A stretch of 64,000 nucleotides of DNA, taken from contig CM060984.1 of NCBI GenBank assembly GCA_030765065.1, positions 102,715,488 to 102,779,487 on the forward strand, in the 5' to 3' direction. Source of the DNA: Deroplatys truncata (taxonomy: Eukaryota > Arthropoda > Insecta > Mantodea > Mantidae). The notes below the pieces were generated by a model. It was not told the DNA's origin. It worked only from the letters and a program-made list of their open reading frames with translations, and did not search any database. Of this stretch, positions 56,266 to 64,000 are shown piece after piece. Position numbers and translations under genes: made by a program. Numbering within the stretch: position 1 is the stretch's first letter; each line of letters opens with the position of its first letter.

Positions 56266-59220
56266 TATTCCATTACATCTTTGTCTCGTTTGGTTACCGT
56301 GTATATCCGGTATATGTTATGACATCTTACCATGGATTTTCTTGTGGATGTGGCGTCACCGCATCCTGTTCTCGTTTAGTCTATATTTTTTAATGCCAGC
56401 TTCTTTAGAAAAGGATGAAAATATGTTTTTTTAATTAAATAAGTTTGCTCAAACTTGGAGATTGTCAGACGTTCTGTTTGTGTGAGAGATTTCGGAGAAT
56501 AAGCTGTAAGCCCCTTCCATGAATGAGGAATGTAGGTGAAACGATTACTTTATTCATGGTTACACCTCAGGATTCCATGAAAGGTAGTCTGCATTAAGAA
56601 TATTTGTATGAGAGGTGAATTACCGATTAATTCATTTATTGAGTAAACCATGAGGTCTCATGAAACATTAATCGATGTGGACAATAACCTTGGGATAGGT
56701 TATATATTTGTAGTGAAATATAAAGATTATTTTATTTGCTGGGGAAACCGCAGGATCCCATCAGGTAGTAATCTTAGGAACATATAGTTTGGGAGACAAC
56801 GTAGAGTTTTAATGTGGTCCACACAAGAGTTATTTTGTTGATAACGGGTCGTTCCCGTAATATGTGTATATGTGATGAGCTTTTAGTATCTCGGGATGGA
56901 TTCATAGACTAGTGAGAGAAATAATTAGTCCAGGATATTTGATCGTGGCACTGACCACCCACGGTCCTGATGTTATGTGTTTTGTTTTATTTGTGTATTT
57001 ATTTTTCTCTCTGGCAAATTCTTAAGTAAATGTAGCACACAACTTACAAATACTAATTCAAATAATGGATGGATAAGCTATCCCCATTTCTTTAAAGTAA
57101 CAGTTGCTGGATAATTTTATGTTTATCTCAAACATGTATAATGGAAACTCAGTATCTTTTTGTTATTGTATTATCGCATTTTACTTTCAAACAACCTTTA
57201 ATTAGTTTTTCACACAGTGCTAGATTTTAGTGAATGATGTTTTCAAAACTGGCTGTTTGTACTTAAGGCAATATTGTGTAGTACATTTTGAGAAGCTCAT
57301 ACTATGATTCATTTTGTCTAATTAATATGCTATCACATTTGTGAATACAGTCGATAGTCGTCAGGGTGCCATTGTTCATTACACAGTGCTTTTATTTGAT
57401 CATCTCTAAAACCTTATAGCATCTGTTGCCTTACGGTTAATACTACGAAGTTGGTAGTAACAATGTTACCTATTACAACTGCTTTCTATAGATTTATTTA
57501 ATTTTTCATCTTTATGGGTACTTTGCCTAACATTCAATGCAAGCAAACATCACATTACGAATATAAACATTGATTAATTTGGAGGGACCGCCCTTTAGCA
57601 ATATAGCAATCATTGAGAGAGGCTGATACCTTTGAATCTATCTGTGGCCATATAATGTATAATTCATTGGCTTGCTAAAGTATTGATTCCCGCATTATTA
57701 ATTGATGTTTTTTTTTTGTTTGGGCACTCTTTTAGGAATATATACATTTATATAGCTAATTTTATCCACCCCCCTATGGTTTATCTTTCTGCTGTTTATT
57801 ATCTCATAGTCTCCCTCGTACCCTACCGGTCTATTCTACAGTGTTCACAATGTGGTTATTAAAATGCTGACCTGTTTATTAATATTTTAATCACTTAAAT
57901 TCTCTTCAATTGGTTATTTCAAGTTTATTTAAACTTTTCTGTCAGGCACACCTCTTGTTATTAATTGTCCAAAATTTGAATTTATGTGTACAACAGTTGT
58001 TCTGTTGGTGATGTTATGATTTTATGCCTGCTACTAAGGTCTACTTCATGTTATTTTCACATAAATATTTATAATTCCACTCATGAATAGTAATACTTAA
58101 TGTTTTATGTTATTTTCTTTCTTGTATTACACTGACATTGTCATGATTCATTTTGTAATTTTTGTGTTCTGGTGAAACATCTGTGTAATGTTTTAGTTTG
58201 GTAGCACGAGTCTTTAAGTTTCAAATTTTAACCTCTGGCGCGTTTTCAGTGCCCTTTGAATGTTTTATCACTTATTTTGTAATCTTACTTCTGCTACGCC
58301 ATGTTGCATTGCCCAAATTTATTATTACCTAGATGTTTCACAACCTATAATGTTAATTGTTAAATCTTATTTTGGCACTTTTCACTTAATTATGTTTGTG
58401 GTAGCACCGTTGTTTTATCAACCATCTTTCCGCTTTTTTTCCTTAGTACATCCACCCTTTGAATTTTCTGACAATTCTCTCCCCTCATCCTTCACCTGAT
58501 TTACCTTATACAGATGTTATTACCCTTATCATTAGGTGATGTTCCGTTCCTAATTCCTTTTTATTTTCTGTTTGTTTCACTGGTCACCCGCATGACTACT
58601 TCATCGGCAAGGACACGTCTTTCATCAAGAATTTGCATCCTACTACGAGCCAGATTTAACATAGTTTTTTCCTGGATGGACACCAGAAAAGAGGATTCGC
58701 ACACGTCGACCAGAATATGCTTGGATATAAAACCTGGTGTAACCAATAATGAACTTTGTCTCCCGCCGGACTTGCAGTGCTAATCGCATAATCTGGACAT
58801 TGCGAGATGGCGCGTTACGTACGGGCGCCTATCTCTCGCCTTGGTGGTTGACATTTCATCAAGTTTGGGTTAACATTTGCGAATTTGGTATATTTGTCAA
58901 GATTCTGGTTCACGCGTGTGCTAATTCCAAGACAGTTCTCTACCAGTGTTCCTTAAGATCTAGCATGGAATTTACTTCCCTACATTATGGCGACCATGAT
59001 ACGTTTTCTACGTCACTTCCCTACTTTAGCCTCCTTGGGCTCCCTAACCTTGTTCTCTTGCAGGTGCTGCTCATTTTCTCAGAACTTTCTTGTATGTTTT
59101 ATGTAACATTATAATTGTATTACGTTCTGCGGTGTTTGGTACCCCCCTTTCAATATTTGCTTGTTGCTATACCTGGTACTCTTGGCGCTTTTCTTACCGT
59201 TCGGAGGTAAGAAAAACGCA
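56266..59220. other. Interior of the LTR-flanked element, right part
   Basis: No coding motif. Three spaced imperfect units (ACCTCAGGATTCCATGAAAG near 56566, ACCATGAGGTCTCATGAAAC near 56647, ACCGCAGGATCCCATCAGG near 56746) suggest an old ~80-100-bp repeat. The frames at 58514-59114 are not recognisable. Confidence 0.45.
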
Positions 59221-59980
59221 TGTGTCATTGGCGAGAGTTTAACTTATATTGTTTTAGTAATATTTAATTAATTAAGAATTAATTAATCTGAATTTGTTGG
59301 GATTTGATTGCTACATATTCTTGGAAAAATGCAAGCTTTGTTATAAGCTGATTAAGAAACAGGATGGAAGCGACTAGCCTCTTCCGTTGGCACTCCCAGT
59401 GGACTTTTTGATACCACCAACTTCCGTTGGTCTACGTGCACATTCGCACTTTGACGTCACACCGGATATTCTAGAACATTTAAACATTCGGTGCTGATTG
59501 GCTAAGTCTATCCACTATCAGGGCGTTGGTTCTCCATATTGGGAGAACGGCCACCATGTTGGAATGCCCTTCCGGGACGCCGCTGAATCTATTTAAAGGA
59601 CTGTAGACCCGACCGTCTTGTCTTTGACCGTCGGGGGAACCTCCACATTGTTGTGTGCGTCTTGAGGCGTCGCTCCGGGCTCAACCGGCTACCACTTCGA
59701 CCACTTCATCTCTTACCTCGCCTAGACACACCATGACACATTTCTTAAGGTAAGGCTTTGTATTAGTAACCTCATAATCAGAATAACATTGGCCAGGGTT
59801 AACGGAATATATTGCAAACCCCACCTTTGTAAACCAAACATGCGCAACCAACAAATTACTTAATCTTTCTTAATATATTAGCTTAATTTAAGTCCAGTTG
59901 TTATTATTGCTCTACCATCTGCCTTCCTTTTACCACCCTCAAATAGTCCCCCCCCCCACGTCGCCGAATCATGTTCGCGA
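59221..59980 (+). repeat. Right LTR-like repeat
   Basis: Collinear with 50022-50766. Differences are scattered single bases, a short extra segment (ACTAGCCTCTTCC) near 59373 and a longer C-run near 59947. It carries the same TATTTAAAGG box and the same ATG plus splice-donor stretch. Confidence 0.85.
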
Positions 59981-60260
59981 GAATATATAATATTTGTGTG
60001 TGCGTGAAGTTATACACTCCTACGACGACCCCACCCAGCTTAGAAACTATTTTTGGCAATTAATCTGATCCCCTTCTTCCAGAAAGTAAATAAACGCATG
60101 TGCATAATTTAGACGTAACTGTTTATTTCGTTTTTTCAGATAATGACAGTTATAGAAAGTAAACTGGACGTGACTGCTGTTCGAGAAGTGTTAAGTGTTT
60201 ATTAAATTTCCCCCTTTTTTTTCTAATTAACGGTGAAAAGAACTAGAAACCATTCTGATA

Positions 60261-60867
60261 CCGAGCGGAATGACTCAGGCGGTAACGTTTGTGACCCGCA
60301 TTTGGGAAGTCCAGGCCCGATTCCCGGCGACCGCTCATTTTGACTCATGAGTTTTTTCGGGGTTTTCCCGGATCATCAGGCGAATGCTGGAGTCGTTTCT
60401 TCCGTCCCCTGAATTTCCTGTCCCTCCACTTCGTTCCTTTAAACATTTCATTCATCCTTCACCCCGTTTGGTCACTTTCAGGGTTGAAAGTGTCGCGAGG
60501 TATTTCAGTGCAGCAAAGCAGGAAGAAAAGGAAGCCCTTTATGCACATCCTCCTTCCCTCGGCCTTCGGCTGGTTGCCGGGGTATAAGGACCCCCCCTGT
60601 GGGGACGTTGGACTCTATGTGGGGAGGGGTCCCCAGTATGTCTGTCCAACTACTGGGGCACATATATCTGGAAACTGTTGGAACCCTGTCATTGCTGTGC
60701 CGCCAGTCCTGGTTCCGGCCGCACGATGGCTTCCTTCACCTCACCAATCCCTCCCGGGGCGCCCTCTCGTGGGTCGTTGGTACAATATCCGGATTCACTG
60801 GTTCGGTGCCGAATCCCCTCCGCTTCACAATCCAATCCGACCACCCTGATGAGAATTTTCGGAGTCT
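60261..60867 (+). mobile_element. SINE-C-like copy (second subtype)
   Basis: The head GAATGACTCAGGCGGTAACG and degenerate B box GGCCCGATTCCCGGCG are followed by GAGTTTTTTCGGGGTTTTCC, GGCGAATGCTGGAGTCG and the TCCCTCCCGGGGCGCCCTC end shared with the 21830 copy. The 169-codon frame at 60340-60849 lies wholly in this repeat and is not a gene. Confidence 0.75.
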
Positions 60868-60879
60868 AAGTTGTAGTGA

Positions 60880-61256
60880 GGCGGCGCCGTGGCCGAGTGG
60901 TTAGACCGCTCACCTCCCACCGAGGCGGCCTGGGTTCAATCCCAGGGACCTGCATGTGGGATTTGTGGTGGACGAAGCGGCGTCTGGGCGGGTTTTCTCC
61001 AGGTTCTTCGGTTTCCCCCGCCATTCATTCCACCAACTGCTCCATCATCACCTTTCCTTTTATCCATTTCACTCACATTTCGTTTCATCTACTTCATTCA
61101 TCCCATACCAGGCATCGGGCTGATCACCCATCCTGGATGCTCTGTCTGATCCATGAGTGTCTGCTCTTCGACGGGCCTCTGACCCCAGGCACCCGCCTGT
61201 AAGTCCTGGGGGTGTAAGTCCTATATAAGAGGAGGGTAAACAGATAATGAATGAAT
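60880..61256 (+). mobile_element. SINE-B copy with near-perfect TSD
   Basis: Head GCGCCGTGGCCGAGTGGTTA, B box GGGTTCAATCCC, and the same body as at 32624, ending GAGGGTAAACAGATAATGAA. The flanks carry AAGTTGTAGTGA (60868-60879) and AAGTTGTAATGA (61257-61268), a 12-bp duplication with one change. The 3' part has an extra duplication of GTAAGTCCT. Confidence 0.88.
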
Positions 61257-61340
61257 AAGTTGTAATGAATAATTAAACAGACATTGCCAACACATAACTA
61301 TTGCGGAAGTTATTAAGAAACAACTATAAACGTTCGCTAT

Positions 61341-61385
61341 ATTATTATAATTATTATTATTATAATTATTATTATTATTATTATT
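61341..61385 (+). repeat. (ATT)n microsatellite
   Basis: ATT units interrupted by two TAATT variants. Confidence 0.9.
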
Positions 61386-61944
61386 CACTATTTCTGGCTA
61401 ATATCTGTTTGGGAGACGCCTTACTGTCTTCTCTTCTGCGCTGACAGTTACTCTCGACTACACTTACAGCTTACAATTTTACAGCACTGACTGACTGGCT
61501 GGCTGAATGTTCTCTTTAAACGGTGGACAAAGGTTCTTTCTGGAATATTCTTCTCTCGACTTTTCGTTCGGCGGCGATTAATGATGTCTTTCTGGTCTGG
61601 AAGTGGCCCTACTGTTGTTTAGGGCTGAATTTGGCAGTTAGGATGTTCCTACATGCGATTATCTTTACCAGTGAATGCTCATGTGATGAGCAACCTCCTA
61701 ACTGATAAAGGATGGCATGAACTCCGGTAATGGAAGCGAATATAAGAAATCCTATCTTCAGCTCTTGCTCTAAATCTGTACTGGCTATTCTTGGTTGTGA
61801 AATAGGAAGTGTCATTTTATTTAGAAAATTGATTTAAACAAAAGTTATCTAAGTGTAAATTAGAATTTCTTAACGGATATGGGCACTTGATTTCTGAACC
61901 AGTATTTATAGTTATACAGCTTCTTGAAAAATGTTTTTTACCAG
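61386..61944. other. Intron end, nothing recognised
   Basis: No gene recognised. The last bases, TTTTTTACCAG, form the acceptor of exon 8. Confidence 0.5.
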
Positions 61945-62052
61945 GTGAACTCGTCATCAAATCACCAAACAAGCTCTCCGACAAGGCAGGACGCTTTCAA
62001 GATCCTCGACCAAACACGATCATCAACCTCACAGTACGAGCTTATGACATGG
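61945..62052 (+). CDS. Cadherin exon 8 (end of the last EC repeat)
   Basis: Acceptor TTTTTTACCAG and donor GTAAGT bound 108 nt. Its first two bases complete a Gly codon, and it leaves one base. It encodes ELVIKSPNKLSDKAGRFQD and PNTIINLTVRAYDMG. The latter is the final strand of an EC repeat with the conserved A-X-D (AYDMG) and an NLT sequon. Confidence 0.93.
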
Positions 62053-62312
62053 GTAAGTTATTTCACATAAATGAAAATATTATAAGGCAGGCTTCTGTTT
62101 TAACTTTGGTATCGTTTTCAAATTTAATTTCCGTAGAGGTAGTTTTGGTTTGAAGCTAAGCAACTCAAAACAGCCCGGAAATTATTAGGAAAGATTTGGC
62201 GTATTTTGCAATGATTTATTAATTAATGCTTAATAGTTAGAATGGTTTTCTAAGGATGAAACGTTTATTAGCTTACAATGGATGACAGTGATGCAAGGGT
62301 ACATTTGTGCAG

Positions 62313-62535
62313 GAGTCCCTACACGATGGACGACGGCCTACATTAGAGTGTATCAGCCAGAGACAGGAGCTCACAATATCACATTCATCGTGAAAGGATC
62401 TCCGATAGACAAGGAAAAAACTCGGGAGATGCTCAGCAACATTACAGGGGGTCGTGTATACATACAAGAAGTTCATCCTTACGTGTCGAGGCTTGCCAGA
62501 AGTGACGATTCGGGGAAATCTACTCAGCCTGCCAA
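62313..62535 (+). CDS. Cadherin exon 9 (membrane-proximal region)
   Basis: Acceptor TTTGTGCAG and donor GTAAGT bound 223 nt. It completes the Gly codon and leaves two bases (AA). It encodes VPTRWTTAYIRVYQPETGAH, NITFIVKGSPIDKEKTREML, SNITGGRVYIQEVHPYVSRL and DDSGKSTQPA. There is no DXNDNXP linker; instead the chain continues into an alpha/beta-looking segment, as in the non-EC membrane-adjacent domain of protocadherin-15-like cadherins (inference). NIT occurs twice as a sequon. The gene continues beyond; no next exon was recognised before 64000. Confidence 0.92.
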
Positions 62536-63480
62536 GTAAGTCATTCCATCTCTCATTTCGTTTAAACAGTCAAGCTTGTTGGATAGACCCTGGAATGTAC
62601 AGGTCTACGACAATTACGGTGGGTTTTCTTGAGATTACTGTAGAGTATGTACTGTAAGTAATTGATCAAAAGCGATTTCAAGGAGTTCAGCTAATCATAA
62701 CGATTGCATTCATATGTATACTCATTGCAGTCACAATATAATAATCGTTATTAAAATGTATAATTTTCTTGTTATTCGTCACAATAAATGCATTGAAAAA
62801 TCAAGCAATCCCATACAGAAATCAGTAAGCCTGCACACAAGCAGTCAAGAGAAAGTTGCAAGTGAATTATGGTTGTTGGCACACACATGCATGATTCTAG
62901 TAGAAAGGATTCAGGCGAGAAAACAACAAGGATCCACCATATAAAAGCAATATTAGACATTAGTACAAATAGTTTCAAGATACAACTAGCGCGCAGAAAC
63001 GAAAATATAAGAAAGCCTCAAACATCACAAGAAAGAGCAAAAGAACTCGACAGTTTTGCATCCGGAATCCTCAAAACTTCATTGCACAATACATTCCAGA
63101 GTTAGGTCTTCTAAAGTCAAAACTGTGCTTGAAGTTATGCGGAAAGGCCTGAAACTCTGACATAAAACTCAATGCTAACATGCAATTAAATCCAGGAAAA
63201 GTTGTACCTGGTTGAATTCGTTTTTGACGTACTATAAAAGGTGTATGAATAACGATTTCCAGAAATGATCATCTCGGACAACCACGTTAAACCTGAGAGG
63301 TTGTGATAATCGTAATTGTCCAATTTGTGGCTCGAAAAGTTCTGGGCCTCATGAGAAAACCAAACATTTTGAATCCATTCATGTTTCCTTGAAACCAATT
63401 CCAACTCCGCTGTACAAATTAAATAGAGTTTGTTTCCTCAAAGGAACAAACACAAATAGATGCCATTCAGTTGAAGATCG
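62536..63480. other. Intron sequence, nothing recognised
   Basis: Frames at 62714-62944 and 62869-63105 show no domain or matching splice phase. Confidence 0.45.
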
Positions 63481-63782
63481 ACTTTTGTTAGGTGGAGCAC
63501 CACCCCACTTCTTAAGCAGCGCATCAGAACAGTTGTATCATCAATCTGCAGATCGATGAATTGCAGAAATGGATCAGTATTATGACGCGTAAGAAATTTC
63601 TGAACTTGGCCCCATTACATGTTTTGCTGTGGTGTTATGTCAAGAATGGGCTTTATAGCGAAAGAACTGAGAACGCTGATCATCTCAAACAAGAACCAGA
63701 AACACTTACAAGAGTTATCCAGAGGTTTCATTCTGAGTTAGGACTAAAACTGAGTTTCGTTTTGACACCATTGTGCCATTAA
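63481..63782 (+). pseudogene. Decayed DDE transposase C-terminal fragment
   Basis: LLLGGAPPHFLSS near 63485 resembles the DGAPPHF second catalytic motif with Asp replaced. In the frame from 63561, LNLAPLHVLLWCYVKNGLYS and ERTENADHLKQEPETLTRVI align with the family pattern LTPLDFFLWGYVK followed by a DHLKXRI helix. The third Asp reads His. Upstream sequence from about 63190 may be the rest, but is too decayed to read. Confidence 0.55.
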
Positions 63783-64000
63783 TGACGCGTATATTGAAAC
63801 TATCTAATGTTAATTAGAGTCCTTTGAGTGACTTATTCATTTCTAAGCGCCATTTCCTCACACATTTCAGTAAATACTTTACAGTAACTCGATGAAACCA
63901 TGCTTTTGAAGAGAGCCTGTACTATCATGAATGAGTAGTTATATCATCCAATTCCATTTATATTTAGGTTAATATAATGCGCAAATATTCTTTACTGACT

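Larger units (their letters stand above)
50022..59980 (+). mobile_element. LTR-flanked element without recognisable gag/pol
   Basis: Two direct repeats of about 745 and 760 bp (50022-50766 and 59221-59980), very similar along their length, enclose 8.45 kb. Just after the left repeat, TGGAGGCGCCGGTCCC resembles a tRNA primer-binding site, since it begins with TGG. Just before the right repeat, GGAGGTAAGAAAAA is a weak polypurine tract. No reverse transcriptase, protease, integrase or gag motif is visible in six frames of the interior, which includes a MITE-X copy at 55358. Orientation plus is inferred from the primer-site and purine-tract positions. No clear target-site duplication was found. 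A segmental duplication is the alternative. Confidence 0.6.
23029..62535 (+). other. Cadherin-superfamily gene, internal part (nine exons)
   Basis: The nine exons below all have AG acceptors and GT donors, and all junction phases agree. Together they encode about 451 residues of a calcium-dependent adhesion receptor ectodomain. In order these are the C-terminal part of one EC repeat, three complete EC repeats with linker motifs (ELDNNPPYF, VDDVNDNPPAF, LDVNDETPKF), and a membrane-proximal segment after the last repeat. Several NXS/T sequons occur, as expected of an extracellular protein. The signal peptide, first repeats, transmembrane helix and cytoplasmic tail are not in the window. The short EC series followed by a non-EC membrane-proximal domain recalls the cadherin-23/protocadherin-15/Cad86C group; exact orthology is not established. 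Its introns of 3.9, 1.4, 0.10, 0.07, 5.5, 8.8, 18.1 and 0.26 kb hold most of the repeats. Confidence 0.9.

Noticed and set aside
50767-59220. Retroviral or retrotransposon pol remnants in the LTR-flanked interior
   Set aside because: Looked for reverse transcriptase (YXDD-like), protease (DSG/DTG) and integrase signatures in the listed frames; found none that stood with neighbouring conserved residues.
60340-60849. 169-codon open frame, one of the longest in the window
   Set aside because: It lies entirely within a SINE-C-like repeat and has no recognisable domain.
1-64000. CRISPR arrays, rRNA genes, bacterial operons, riboswitches
   Set aside because: No regularly spaced repeat/spacer array, no rRNA-like blocks and no clustered intron-less genes; the window is nuclear arthropod DNA.

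Overview
The window is a piece of an arthropod nuclear genome, almost certainly an insect. It carries one spliced gene of which only the middle is present, GT-AG introns up to 18 kb, many tRNA-derived SINEs, mariner/Tc1-type DNA transposons, and short CCTAA tracts (the complement of the insect telomere motif TTAGG). The large, repeat-filled introns would suit a big-genome insect such as a polyneopteran; that placement is inference. Nothing bacterial is present: no operons, CRISPR arrays or rRNA genes.

The only host gene I can support is a plus-strand classical-type cadherin. Nine exons lie between 23029 and 62535 (193, 91, 153, 159, 154, 176, 97, 108 and 223 nt). Every splice phase agrees, and they join into about 451 codons. 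These encode the end of one extracellular cadherin (EC) repeat, three further EC repeats, and the start of a membrane-proximal region after the last repeat. The 5' exons, the transmembrane segment and the tail lie outside the window or were not found. The architecture suits the cadherin-23/protocadherin-15/Cad86C-87A-99C group of insects, but I cannot assign the exact orthologue.

The rest is repeats. (1) A roughly 0.8-0.9 kb MITE-like family, here called MITE-X, has about fifteen copies or fragments in both orientations and makes up much of the introns. (2) Four or five tRNA-headed SINE families (A to E) are present, several with target-site duplications (TSDs) that I could read. (3) Mariner/Tc1-type elements lie at 5.8, 14.5, 29.3, 33.1, 36.7, 37.7, 39.8, 48.4, 49.1 and 63.5 kb, all with damaged transposase genes. 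(4) Two fold-back elements, at 30.4-31.3 and 47.3-48.1 kb, have arms that are inverted copies of the 3' end of a transposase gene. (5) A pair of about 750-bp direct repeats 9.2 kb apart (50.02 and 59.22 kb) resembles the LTRs of a retroelement with no recognisable gag or pol. (6) A roughly 900-bp repeat occurs at 7.86 and 15.97 kb.

Layout: 1-23.0 kb is upstream sequence or 5' intron, with SINEs, two mariners, the 900-bp repeat pair and the MITE-X cluster at 17.6-20.8 kb. Exons 1-5 (my numbering) lie at 23.0-29.2 kb. The 5.5-kb intron holds a mariner, a fold-back element and nested MITE-X/SINE/DDE insertions. Exon 6 is at 34.7 kb. An 8.8-kb intron holds mariner and Tc1 remnants, and exon 7 is at 43.7 kb. 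The 18.1-kb intron holds minisatellites, a fold-back element and the LTR-like element. Exons 8-9 are at 61.9-62.5 kb, followed by intron with a decayed transposase.
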